Position numbers and translations under genes: made by a program | NCBI GenBank assembly: GCA_026985525.1 | Contig: JALSQI010000049.1 | Span: forward strand, 1 to 35,208 | Source of the DNA: Archaeoglobaceae archaeon | Lineage (GTDB): Archaea > Halobacteriota > Archaeoglobi > Archaeoglobales > Archaeoglobaceae | Direction of reading: 5' to 3' | Length of the DNA: 35,208 bases | Part shown: piece after piece, positions 16,567 to 24,471 of the stretch | Layout of the letters: every line of letters begins with the position of its first letter | Position numbering within the stretch: the stretch's first letter is position 1 | Notes under the pieces: model-generated | Seen by the model: the letters and a program-made list of their open reading frames with translations, nothing else | Database searches by the model: none | What the model was told of the DNA's origin: nothing

Positions 16567-17409
16567 AAACTCTTTTTTTGCTTGTTTGGATTTATACAGT
16601 TTAACACCTAACTCATCGCAAACTCTCGATACCATATTTTTTATTTTTGAAACTGTAGATTTTTCATCTATAATTACAACTTCCGCTTCACTCGTTTTTA
16701 TTGCTTTTTTTAAAAACTCTTCATCTAAACCTTCAAACGTGTACTTTGCAAAGTTATGAGCAAAAGCGAGAGTCGTGCTTAGTTCAAGCTCTGTTTGGCG
16801 TGGTACGTAGTGAGTTCCGCCTATCCCAATTGCGACAGTCCAATCTCTTTTACCTTTTAGTCCTTCAAGTATTGATTCTGCAACAGCTCTTGCCGCTAAT
16901 TCATCTCTCCACTCTTTTTCTGTAGAGCCTATTTCGTAAAAAGCAGAAGGCACCCTTATCTCAGAAGGTCCGTGGTGTGTTGCTTCAAGGCTGAAAGTGT
17001 AGTCCAAACAGTACTCTTCAATTTTTTTAACGAGTGATAGTGAATAATTTTTCATCGTATGTGGGGACGGTTTAGCAAGAGAATAAGGTCTTCCACCGTA
17101 ATCAGCAGTTGAAACGTTTCCAGAAACGTGGCATGACAGCAACTTTCTACCGTCTTTGCTCGTATGGCGAGATGCAAAAATTATTTCTTTTATATTTATA
17201 TTAAAAGTTTCTGAAATTTTTTTATCTATGTTGTCTGCATATATCAGCCTCTCGCCTATCTCCACTATGCACAAATTATCTGAAAGCTCTACCATTTTCA
17301 TATCTCCTCTTTCATCTACTCTCTTTTCTTTTACAATTTCCAGTATTCTTTCTTTAATATTCATCGAAGCTGGATCAACTCTGCTACAAAGTACGACTAT
17401 GCGTTCCAT
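16552..17409 (-). CDS. dtdA: D-aminoacyl-tRNA deacylase, archaeal type (DTD2)
   Basis: Removes D-amino acids wrongly attached to tRNA; archaea and plants carry this type (GEK1 family). Diagnostic blocks are ASRHTSKDGRKLLSCHVSGN near residues 79-98, YSLAKPSPHTMKNY, LEATHHGPSE near 144, and GIGGTHYVPRQTE near 200, all rich in the His residues of the zinc site. The 285-aa length is normal. ATG 17409 is used. The stop codon TAG lies inside the D-arm of tRNA-Arg, so the gene and the tRNA share 15 bases on the same strand. Confidence 0.94.
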   Translation of the reverse strand: MERIVVLCSRVDPASMNIKERILEIVKEKRVDERGDMKMVELSDNLCIVEIGERLIYADNIDKKISETFNINIKEIIFASRHTSKDGRKLLSCHVSGNVSTADYGGRPYSLAKPSPHTMKNYSLSLVKKIEEYCLDYTFSLEATHHGPSEIRVPSAFYEIGSTEKEWRDELAARAVAESILEGLKGKRDWTVAIGIGGTHYVPRQTELELSTTLAFAHNFAKYTFEGLDEEFLKKAIKTSEAEVVIIDEKSTVSKIKNMVSRVCDELGVKLYKSKQAKKEFAPVG

Positions 17410-17479
17410 AACTTTCGAATTCCGTGATTTTATATCACACTTTCGACAGACTTTAATGACGTTAACACTCTATCTACGT

Positions 17480-17499
17480 ATTAGTAATGTATTACTAAT
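17480..17499. promoter_or_regulatory. Perfect ATTAGTAAT-GT-ATTACTAAT dyad
   Basis: A 9-2-9 exact inverted repeat in the 238-base gap between dtdA (minus) and the cytochrome gene (plus). The rest of the gap (17410-17647) is very AT-rich, with several TATA-like runs and no reading frame I would support. A homodimeric repressor could bind here. Confidence 0.5.
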
Positions 17500-17647
17500 T
17501 TTTAAAAATATTGAATTACAAAATCACAGAAACTTAAATTTATCCAAATCATTGAGATTTTTAAAATTTTAAAAATGTCTTAATTTTAATTTCTTCGAAA
17601 AATAAATTTAGTAAAATTTTAATTACATCTCAATTAATCGCCGCAGC

Positions 17648-18463
17648 ATGATATCGAGGAGAGGTTTTCTCGGCTTAATGGGTGCAATGGCTGCTGCAGC
17701 ATTTTTGGGGTGTGAAAGCAAAACTAAAACGGGTGCTGAAACTAATGTGAGAACATCAAGTGTAAAATTCCAAGATGTACCTTGGCCGTATGAAAAGTTA
17801 GATCCAAATAAAGTTGCAGATTTAGCTTACGAAAGTTACATGCACCACCACTGCATGTATGGTGTTGTAAACGCAGTTGTAGAAGCTCTTGCAGATAAAA
17901 TTGGAGAGCCTTACACTTACTTTCCAACTAAAATAACTATATACGGAAAAGCTGGAGTTTCTGGCTGGGCAACACTTTGTGGATCTCTTAACGGTGCTGC
18001 AATGGTTTGCTATATGGTTTTACCTGAGAAAATTGCTGACAGCGTTATAAACGATTTGTACTCGTGGTATGAGTACACACCTCTACCAACTTATGTTCCA
18101 GAACATCCAGTAAAAGCGGATTTAAGCCCTTTTCCAAAATCTAAAGCTAACTCTCCGCTCTGTCATGTATCTGTTAGTAACTGGTGTAAAAGCTCTGGTT
18201 ATAAAGCTTTCTCAAAAGAAAGAGAAGAAAGGTGTGGAAGATTAACTGCAAATGTGGCAAAGAAACTCGTTGAAATGCTGAACGAAGTTAAAGCTGGAAC
18301 TTTTGTTCCGAAGTATCCACTAGATAACGTTACGATAAAGTGTAGAGCTTGCCACTGCAAAGGTAGTTCTCTTGAAGACACGAGAGGTAAAATGGCGTGC
18401 TGGGAATGTCATACAAAGAACATAACTCTCGTTGACGAAATGGAGAATCATCCAAAAATTTAA
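17648..18463 (+). CDS. Tat-exported split-Soret-like dihaem cytochrome c
   Basis: A 271-residue exported redox protein. The N-terminus SRRGFLGLMG is a Tat motif, and FLGC at residues 19-22 is a lipobox, so it is probably a membrane-anchored lipoprotein on the outer face. The central region has the C-GCxxG-C-C type arrangement (HHHC69MYG, LC111GSLNGAAMVC121), seen in a family of putative Fe-S proteins. The C-terminus has two haem c motifs, CRACH (232-236) and CWECH (251-255). This combination is that of the split-Soret cytochrome c of Desulfovibrio. The electron partner is unknown; the hydrogenase 8 kb away is one possibility. ATG 17648 has no ribosome site. Maturation would need a cytochrome c synthesis system encoded elsewhere. 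Confidence 0.78.
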   Translation: MISRRGFLGLMGAMAAAAFLGCESKTKTGAETNVRTSSVKFQDVPWPYEKLDPNKVADLAYESYMHHHCMYGVVNAVVEALADKIGEPYTYFPTKITIYGKAGVSGWATLCGSLNGAAMVCYMVLPEKIADSVINDLYSWYEYTPLPTYVPEHPVKADLSPFPKSKANSPLCHVSVSNWCKSSGYKAFSKEREERCGRLTANVAKKLVEMLNEVKAGTFVPKYPLDNVTIKCRACHCKGSSLEDTRGKMACWECHTKNITLVDEMENHPKI

Positions 18464-19176
18464 TATAAATTAATATAATAATTTTTTATTTCAAGTGTTA
18501 AGTTCACGTTGTTTAAGTTAGCTGTGTTTCCAGTTAATACAAATCCTGCCTTCTTCAAACTATATATCCAATAACTTTCAAATATTGAATCGTTTACGTT
18601 TATTGTAACACTAACATTTTTAAAATTATATATTCTATTTAAAACTTCAATATTTATAAATGCTAAACCATTTCCCGATATTTCCTGTTGTTTTGTTACT
18701 AAGTTATCTACTGAGATATATACATTTTTGTTAGTTCTATAAACTCTTATGTTGGGTGGATTTAAAGTTAAGTTTTTTCCTCCCTGATAAAATTTTATAC
18801 CGCCCTCTGAAAACGTAACACTTTCGTCCGGTATTCGGGTATTGAAAACGTATAACTTTATCGCGAACAGTTTTCCATCAAACTTCCTACCCGCAACGTC
18901 GATCGTTACATCACCACTTTTCCAGAGCTTAACTGTTGCTGAAGTCTGAACGGGACTGAACACGTTACTAATTCCGAGATTTAGCGTAGTAGTGCCGTTT
19001 CCGGGGTATATCTCTTCAAGTTTTAAAAACGAATAGATTAAACTTTTTTCGTGTTTAAATTCTAACCTCTCTTCCAACACTGGCAAGTAGTGTGTAGTTA
19101 TGGCTACTATTGCCGTGGATATAACTGCCAGTATTAGTATCATTCCAACGATAGTAGATATGCCTTTTCTTTTCAT
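18460..19176 (-). CDS. Type IV pilin-like protein
   Basis: Starts MKRKGISTIVGM, a class III signal peptide that prepilin peptidase would cut after the Gly, followed by a hydrophobic helix (ILILAVISTAIVAI) that packs in a pilus core. The remaining ~205 residues are an extracellular beta-rich domain with many Asn-Ser/Thr sites. ATG 19176 overlaps the previous stop as ATGA and gives the signal peptide at the very N-terminus; a frame six codons longer is less likely. Last gene of the pilus locus. Probably a minor pilin. It ends 4 bases into the cytochrome gene. Confidence 0.8.
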   Translation of the reverse strand: MKRKGISTIVGMILILAVISTAIVAITTHYLPVLEERLEFKHEKSLIYSFLKLEEIYPGNGTTTLNLGISNVFSPVQTSATVKLWKSGDVTIDVAGRKFDGKLFAIKLYVFNTRIPDESVTFSEGGIKFYQGGKNLTLNPPNIRVYRTNKNVYISVDNLVTKQQEISGNGLAFINIEVLNRIYNFKNVSVTINVNDSIFESYWIYSLKKAGFVLTGNTANLNNVNLTLEIKNYYINLY

Positions 19177-19571
19177 CTGAAAAACAGTTTGCATATTACA
19201 ACACCTTTTGCTACTATCGTTATAGTTACATTATTTCCATAACTTCTGCTAATGTTTAAACACTCTCCAAAATTCCAGTAACCGTTTTTGTTCACATCAT
19301 TGAGTAATTTGTATATTTGAGTTGAATTGAGGACTGCTATCGTTCCGTTGTCAATTACTATTTTCATATCTGAAACGCATATGGGATACCCACCCTCTTG
19401 AATTATTGTGTAGTTGTTTCCGTTAACTTTTCCAGTAAAAATAGCGTAGGGAACGCTTTTCATTGAGGGTATATAATTGCTTATATTTGCAGACAGAAAA
19501 GCCGCTAAAATTACAACTATTACGAGTAATAACATTTCTCCAAGAATTTCAGAAACTCCTTTTTCTTTCAT
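19173..19571 (-). CDS. Type IV pilin-like protein, small
   Basis: A 132-aa protein with a class III signal sequence (KEKGVSEILGEML, cut after Gly) and a hydrophobic N-terminal helix. The extracellular part has four Cys, possibly paired. The Glu at mature position 3 region differs from the usual S-P-V-I-G pattern of major archaeal pilins, which suggests a minor or priming pilin. ATG 19571 is behind TGAGGTGATG. It overlaps the next pilin-like gene by 4 bases and follows the TadC-like gene by 9. Confidence 0.78.
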   Translation of the reverse strand: MKEKGVSEILGEMLLLVIVVILAAFLSANISNYIPSMKSVPYAIFTGKVNGNNYTIIQEGGYPICVSDMKIVIDNGTIAVLNSTQIYKLLNDVNKNGYWNFGECLNISRSYGNNVTITIVAKGVVICKLFFR

Positions 19572-19580
19572 GACATCACC

Positions 19581-21281
19581 TCAAATAAGGAATTCAAATA
19601 GTATTAGCGAAGCTAAGAAGAATACAAATACGTGTTTTAGTCCGTGAAGTACATGCCCTTTTTCCATCTGCCCTGCAATTATTCCTGAGAAAAAGGCAGT
19701 TATAAGTGTAGTTCTATACATTAGCCCTTCTACTATTGCACTGTTTGAAGAGGACAGATTTGGTAGAAAAGAGTGTTCTATCGTGTAAACTGTGTACATC
19801 AAAACAAAGAAAGAAACGTATATTATTACTAAATATGCAAAACCGGCTGTAAATCTTAAATTCTTCATTTTCAGTCCGTATTCGAGGTCGTCTATCGTAG
19901 TGAGTACGACATCTCTTATGTTCTCGGTAAACTCACTTGCCTTAACAAGGGTGGATATAGCCCTTCTCAGCTCTGCAACGCCAACTCTGTTCACAAATTC
20001 TACGAAAGCTTCATTGACGGTTGAACCCCACTCTATATCTCCAGCAACGAACTTTATTTCTCTAGAAAGAACTCCAAGCTTAGACTCTTTTAAAATCCTT
20101 ATAACGTCTTGTAGTGTCAATCCAACATCTTTTAGGTTTACTATTTTTCTTAGTAAATCTGGTATTTCTTTTTCAACTTTTCTAACAAATCCTGCTCTAT
20201 ATTCAAACGCCAGCATTAGAGGAAAGAAAGCTGAAATTGTAAGTAGAGCTATGTAGCTTTCTTCAAACCTTAGGTTAAATCTTTTTAAAATTAACAAAGT
20301 GATTAGAACTGTAGTTGGGGTGAAAATTAGCGATAAATAATAATTTTCTTTTAAACTAAATTTTTTAAATCTTTTTACTGTTTTTGTTTTAGTATTATCT
20401 AAAACTTTTACTCCTTTTGCTAGAATATCCGGCGTAAAATGACCTTTTCTTTCAATTCTTGTAACGCTCAGGTCTTCTTTAATATTTAACAAATCTATTA
20501 AATATATTAAGAAAATACCTCCTACTGGGAGGAAAAAGTAAGTGTAGATGTAGAACTCCTTTCCAAATCCTCCTCCTAAAAACTGTGAAGTTGAAAGCAT
20601 AACTAAAAGAAAAACTGGAAGAGAAACAAAGAAAACGACGAAAACTTCGGCAAGAATTTCAAGTGTTTTCATATGTATTTCCAACTGTTTTCTCGCCATT
20701 TCTCTTATGTTTTCGACTTTTGAACCCATGTAGTCTTTCATGTTTCCTCCACTCTCGAAAACTATTGTTAATCCCTCCAAAAACTCCTTTAAAGCTTCTG
20801 ACGGTGTTGTTTCCATAAGATTTTGCATTGCTTTTAAAACACTTTCACCAAATAGTTCTACATCTCTAACTATAAATCCAAATTCTTCAGAAACTTCCCC
20901 ATATAGTGATTTTTCCTTAAATATGTGTTTAAAAATTTCATATAGTGGCATAATGTCGCAGAGTGACCTCATATAGGTTATTGCATGAGGTAACTTCAAC
21001 TCTATGTTCGTTTTTCTACTCCTTGCAATTGCGTAGGTGTATGTGAGAGGTAAGAAGTAAAACGCGAGGGCAAAGAAAGGAGGAAGAATGTATGAAATTC
21101 CCGATTTTAATAGCTGTCTTAACGCGTAACCTACAGCGTATCCAGCAACTCCAAGGAATATTGAAATTAGCGATAGAAATTCTGGGGTAACGTTTAACAT
21201 GGACGCTCTTATAATTTTTTGCAAATCTTCTCTTCTAACAGGTAGAAAGTAAAAAGAGTTAATAGACTTATAAATTCTCAT
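19581..21281 (-). CDS. Type IV pilus membrane platform protein, TadC/FlaJ-like
   Basis: Inner-membrane scaffold on which the pilus is assembled. The 566-aa protein has two T2SSF-type halves, each with a cytoplasmic domain flanked by membrane helices: about residues 30-80, 215-275, 330-380, then 480-565. The C-terminal GIIAGQMEKG motif is typical of the TadC/FlaJ group. I start at ATG 21281 because GGAG lies directly before it and it overlaps the ATPase by only 14 bases; a frame 22 codons longer runs deep into that gene. It pairs with the ATPase next door. Confidence 0.88.
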   Translation of the reverse strand: MRIYKSINSFYFLPVRREDLQKIIRASMLNVTPEFLSLISIFLGVAGYAVGYALRQLLKSGISYILPPFFALAFYFLPLTYTYAIARSRKTNIELKLPHAITYMRSLCDIMPLYEIFKHIFKEKSLYGEVSEEFGFIVRDVELFGESVLKAMQNLMETTPSEALKEFLEGLTIVFESGGNMKDYMGSKVENIREMARKQLEIHMKTLEILAEVFVVFFVSLPVFLLVMLSTSQFLGGGFGKEFYIYTYFFLPVGGIFLIYLIDLLNIKEDLSVTRIERKGHFTPDILAKGVKVLDNTKTKTVKRFKKFSLKENYYLSLIFTPTTVLITLLILKRFNLRFEESYIALLTISAFFPLMLAFEYRAGFVRKVEKEIPDLLRKIVNLKDVGLTLQDVIRILKESKLGVLSREIKFVAGDIEWGSTVNEAFVEFVNRVGVAELRRAISTLVKASEFTENIRDVVLTTIDDLEYGLKMKNLRFTAGFAYLVIIYVSFFVLMYTVYTIEHSFLPNLSSSNSAIVEGLMYRTTLITAFFSGIIAGQMEKGHVLHGLKHVFVFFLASLILFEFLI

Positions 21282-22782
21282 AAAACTCCACTCTGTAATC
21301 GTTAACTTTTTTGACAAACTCTTCAGCTTCACATCTTTCGATTTCACTCAAAAATTTTGCTCTATTCTTAAGTTCATTCCTAACATCTTTATGCGTCATT
21401 CCAAACTGTTTGGCGAACTCTTCCATTAGTTGGGAGTTATACCACTCGTAACCAAACTTCTTTTTTTCCCTGAGAAAAACGGGATTGTAAACTATTTTAT
21501 TACTTTCGTCTAAGTATATGTCGTATATCGCTTGTAATTTCCTCACAGCTTTTCCTTCAGAATAATCTATGCTCAGCAATACTATTATGTCCAAAGAATC
21601 AAATATAGAAACTGGAACGTTTATTGGTTCGTGAATCAACCTATTAATAGCTGAACTTACATCCCCTGCGTGTAAAGTAGAATACGTTGTATGCCCCGTA
21701 TTCATAGCTTGGAATAGAGTTATAGCCTCTTTTCCCCTTATCTCTCCAACGAGTATGTATTCTGGCCTTTGCCTTAGAGTTGCTTTGAGCATTTCAAACA
21801 TACTTTCGGTATCTGTTATTAGTGGAAGCCAGTTTTCGTGTGGTAGTTTTATCTCTCTCGTATCTTCTATTGAAACTATCTTAGTTGCGGGAGGTATGAA
21901 GAGAGCAATAGCATTAAGCATGGTAGTTTTACCACTGGCAGTAGCTCCTACTATAATACAGTTTTTTCTACACTCAACACACAGCCAGAGAAAAGCCATA
22001 ACTTCTGGACTTACACTTTTCCAAGCTATCAAATCAACTGGAGTTATAACGAACTCTCCAAATCTCCTTATAGAGAATGAGGGACCTTTGGCGCTTATAA
22101 CGTTCCTGTACGTTAATTGGATTCTCTCACCAGTTGGAAGCGTGCTATCTGCAAGAGGTTTCTCTATTGATATCTGAACATTTGCTTTTTGAGACAACTT
22201 CAAAACGAAATTGTCCATTTCGCTTTCAGAAAAAGTTACATTAGTAGGCATACTCCCATAGACTTTGTGGTACACGTAAACTGGAGTGTTATATCCGCTA
22301 CAAGATATATCCTCCAAATACCTATCTCTAAGCAATGCATCTATTTTTCCATAACCGATAAAGTCCCTACTTAAGTAATACCAGATTTTTCCAATTGACT
22401 GGTAATTAAAATTCTCTTTTAACTCCTCTAAAGCTTCTATAAACTCTGAAAAAAGGTGTTTTTTCTTTTTTTCGAGTTCCCTAACGTCTTTTAATATTAT
22501 TCTATCTCTTAGAATTCTATAAACACTTTCTAATGCCTGAAATTCCTTGAACGTAAGCTTGGGTTCAAGTAATTCGTATTTTGGCATCTTTTTACAGTAA
22601 ATTACGGCTTTTGCAAATGGTTTATTTAACCAGTACTCTTCTATTACTTCTCCACTTTTTCTTTCGAAAAATTCTTCGTAGCTTTCGGAAAGTATTTTGT
22701 TTTGAACGTTTTCTTCTTTCTTCTTTCTTACTTTCGATAGGATGTTTTTTGAGAAAATATTCAACGAAACTGACATCATCAT
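21268..22782 (-). CDS. Type IV pilus assembly ATPase, TadA/VirB11-like
   Basis: Hexameric secretion ATPase that powers pilus assembly. Walker A GATASGKTT is at residues 279-287, the Asp box SIEDTREIKLP follows, Walker B is ILVGEIRGKEA and the His box is NTGHTTYSTLHAG. The N-terminal half (about residues 1-270) has the usual TadA-like domain with LPTGERIQLTY. The frame is open to 22881, but that part covers the end of the pilin gene. I take one of three consecutive ATG codons (22782, 22779, 22776), probably leaderless behind a TTATTTTATTC run. The exact start is uncertain by up to 33 codons. Confidence 0.9.
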   Translation of the reverse strand: MMMSVSLNIFSKNILSKVRKKKEENVQNKILSESYEEFFERKSGEVIEEYWLNKPFAKAVIYCKKMPKYELLEPKLTFKEFQALESVYRILRDRIILKDVRELEKKKKHLFSEFIEALEELKENFNYQSIGKIWYYLSRDFIGYGKIDALLRDRYLEDISCSGYNTPVYVYHKVYGSMPTNVTFSESEMDNFVLKLSQKANVQISIEKPLADSTLPTGERIQLTYRNVISAKGPSFSIRRFGEFVITPVDLIAWKSVSPEVMAFLWLCVECRKNCIIVGATASGKTTMLNAIALFIPPATKIVSIEDTREIKLPHENWLPLITDTESMFEMLKATLRQRPEYILVGEIRGKEAITLFQAMNTGHTTYSTLHAGDVSSAINRLIHEPINVPVSIFDSLDIIVLLSIDYSEGKAVRKLQAIYDIYLDESNKIVYNPVFLREKKKFGYEWYNSQLMEEFAKQFGMTHKDVRNELKNRAKFLSEIERCEAEEFVKKVNDYRVEFYENL

Positions 22783-22850
22783 CAGAAAATTTGAATAAAA
22801 TAAATAGGTTTTGGTCGTAAAAGTTGTTAAAGAAAAGTTGTTAAAAGTTG

Positions 22851-23321
22851 TTAAGGATTCATTACAAGCGTAGCTGACCATATTGGATTTCCCGTATCTT
22901 TGTCAATTATTGTCATCTTAAAAGTATCTCCTACTGCTACACTTAGGTGTATGTCTTTACCTGTAAATTCTGCACCCCACGGTCCTTTTGTGAAGTATAT
23001 GTACATAGTTCCACCGGGGGAAATGTAATCGTTGTGAGGGACAAAAGTTACGTTACTCATGTTAACGTATCCTGAAGTGAGGGGGTGTGATGTTTCAATT
23101 CTGATCTCTATGTTTGACTTATATATTGCATCTCCGCTTAACATGTCCAATTTTATGTATCCCTTGCTATAAGAAGCTTCAGCGTCAAACTGAGCTGAAG
23201 GTGTTTTCTGCTTCATCTGAACGCTGCCAGTATATGCACTTACTGCCGCTGCTAAGAGTACTGTAACTACTAACATAAGCATTACTCCAATTACTGGGCT
23301 TACAGCTTTTTCACTTCTCAT
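22851..23321 (-). CDS. Type IV pilin (archaeal pilin N-domain)
   Basis: A 156-aa pilin with the archaeal N-terminal motif EKAVSPVIGVMLMLVVTVLL, cut after Lys-Ala or near it, and a single globular beta domain. It is the best match, with its neighbour, to a major adhesion pilin. ATG 23321 follows GGAGGG. Residues 1-33 are encoded by DNA identical to the first pilin gene. Asn-Val-Thr and similar sites could be glycosylated. It lies between the first pilin and the ATPase. Confidence 0.87.
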   Translation of the reverse strand: MRSEKAVSPVIGVMLMLVVTVLLAAAVSAYTGSVQMKQKTPSAQFDAEASYSKGYIKLDMLSGDAIYKSNIEIRIETSHPLTSGYVNMSNVTFVPHNDYISPGGTMYIYFTKGPWGAEFTGKDIHLSVAVGDTFKMTIIDKDTGNPIWSATLVMNP

Positions 23322-23322
23322 A
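23224..23322. repeat. 99-bp exact direct repeat, copy 1 (pilin N-terminus)
   Basis: Identical base for base to 23938-24036, covering the start codon and the first 32-33 codons of the second pilin gene; flanks differ immediately on both sides. Confidence 0.95.
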
Positions 23323-23324
23323 AC

Positions 23325-24035
23325 TTAACCCTCCACAACAACGTTTTTCTCCCAAATTACGCTATTTGTCGGAAGATAAACTATTTTCACAGTTATATAC
23401 TGTCCGGGAGTTACATTCCACCCATCTGCAATGCACGCACAGAATCCAGTTACATTTCCACCGCCGTAAGGTTTGGCATTACCATACCAGCCAGTCGTAG
23501 CATTCCATGGATCTTGTGGATAGTTTGAATACCAATCTGCAGTTATAGTTACTCCCGGAGCTATTGTGTAGTTTCCAAAGTCAACTTTTGGATTGTTTCC
23601 AAAATATCCTTTTGAAACGTCGTTGAGATAAGGTGATGTTCCATTTTCCCATGAACTCCAGTTATACCATTTGCCAGTAGTAGGACTGTAGTAGTGAAAA
23701 TTCAGATAGTAATGTGTATTATGGCTATTTGGCAGAACTATCATTGTTTTGTGTTTACCATATGCGTTTGGATTGTAGGTTATTATCTCTAAATCCTTTG
23801 TCGGAATCTCGTCTCCAGAAACTTCTGTTATCTGAATATAAGATACTTTAGTTTTGTAGCTTCCCATTAGTACTGTTCTATTTTTAACTATAGTAACTCT
23901 GAAAACTGCCGTTGGTGTAGGCTTCTTAGTTTGAAAACTGCCAGTATATGCACTTACTGCCGCTGCTAAGAGTACTGTAACTACTAACATAAGCATTACT
24001 CCAATTACTGGGCTTACAGCTTTTTCACTTCTCAT
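23325..24035 (-). CDS. Type IV pilin (archaeal pilin N-domain), larger paralogue
   Basis: A 236-aa pilin with the same 33 N-terminal residues as the gene after it, then an unrelated, longer domain rich in Tyr, Trp, Gly and Asn (NWSSWENGTSP, WNATTGWYGNAK), with two Cys close together near residue 200. First gene of the pilus locus; GGAGGT precedes ATG 24035. The stop is only 3 bases before the next pilin start, so both pilins come from one message. Confidence 0.87.
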   Translation of the reverse strand: MRSEKAVSPVIGVMLMLVVTVLLAAAVSAYTGSFQTKKPTPTAVFRVTIVKNRTVLMGSYKTKVSYIQITEVSGDEIPTKDLEIITYNPNAYGKHKTMIVLPNSHNTHYYLNFHYYSPTTGKWYNWSSWENGTSPYLNDVSKGYFGNNPKVDFGNYTIAPGVTITADWYSNYPQDPWNATTGWYGNAKPYGGGNVTGFCACIADGWNVTPGQYITVKIVYLPTNSVIWEKNVVVEG

Positions 24036-24036
24036 A
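23938..24036. repeat. 99-bp exact direct repeat, copy 2 (pilin N-terminus)
   Basis: Partner of 23224-23322, 714 bases away, covering the start of the first pilin gene. Identity includes every synonymous position, while the rest of the two genes is not alignable. Confidence 0.95.
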
Positions 24037-24181
24037 GATATACCTCCAGATAATTTGATCTTATATCAGATTAATTTGAGTATTTAATTTTTTCGATTCA
24101 ACGATTGCTGTTTTTCCAATTCGTTTTTACAGCAATTTTCGCGACAGGCTTGATGCGAGAATTTTTGAAAAGTTGTACAAC

Positions 24182-24251
24182 TCGGCGATTGCAAAAATTT
24201 AAAAAATGTAAAAACCTTTATAAAACCATTCATCTCAGCAACAATCGCCGA
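24182..24251. promoter_or_regulatory. Inverted repeat flanking a TATA box before the C/D sRNA
   Basis: TCGGCGATTG (24182-24191) and CAATCGCCGA (24242-24251) are exact 10-base inverted copies. Between them CTTTATAAAA (24216-24225) sits about 25 bases before the predicted 5' end of the guide RNA. The upstream part of the gap (24036-24181) is AT-rich and holds nothing else I can support. Confidence 0.5.
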
Positions 24252-24301
24252 TGATGAATGATGGGCGAACTGATAGATGATGAAAAGGGAGAGGCTGAGG
24301 C
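24247..24301 (+). ncRNA. C/D box guide sRNA (2'-O-methylation guide)
   Basis: All four boxes are perfect and in the right order: C box ATGATGA (24251-24257), 12-base guide, D' box CTGA (24270-24273), 3-base spacer, C' box ATGATGA (24277-24283), 11-base guide, D box CTGA (24295-24298). A GCC/GGC terminal stem (24247-24249 with 24299-24301) closes it. Guides are ATGATGGGCGAA and AAAGGGAGAGG. A TATA box lies about 25 bases upstream. The size of about 55 nt is typical for archaeal box C/D RNAs, which act with L7Ae, Nop5 and fibrillarin. I have not assigned rRNA or tRNA targets. Confidence 0.85.
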
Positions 24302-24317
24302 TAATAGGAATTCTATT

Positions 24318-24467
24318 ATGTCTTGCCTGAGAAATCTTTCTATAGTTACCTCTGCTATTAGTATAGCTTTCATAGGTTTTTTGGCACTCTGGTTTTCGGG
24401 TTATGGTTACTACTCTTTTGCCTCGGTTTTCTTAGCTATAATCTACTTGATTTACAGAGCGAGGTGA
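24318..24467 (+). CDS. Small two-span membrane protein
   Basis: About 49 residues with two hydrophobic helices (about 8-27 and 31-46). The open frame reaches back to 24258, but bases 24247-24301 form a C/D box RNA. I therefore prefer ATG 24318, with AGGA eight bases upstream. The first 20 codons of the long form (MMGELIDDEKGE) are simply translated sRNA. No family recognised. The next membrane protein gene follows 4 bases later, with its ribosome site spanning this stop codon. Confidence 0.6.
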   Translation: MSCLRNLSIVTSAISIAFIGFLALWFSGYGYYSFASVFLAIIYLIYRAR

Positions 24468-24471
24468 TATT

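Noticed and set aside
22771-22782. CTGATGATGATG on the minus strand as a second C/D box RNA
   Set aside because: No D or D' box follows at guide distance, and the bases are the start codons of the ATPase gene.
22783-22881. 33-codon extension of the pilus ATPase
   Set aside because: It overlaps the end of the pilin gene and contains no conserved residues; the triple ATG at 22776-22782 is better.
24258-24317. N-terminal 20 codons of the 69-aa reading frame
   Set aside because: These bases are a C/D box RNA with four perfect boxes; a start at 24318 gives a normal small membrane protein.
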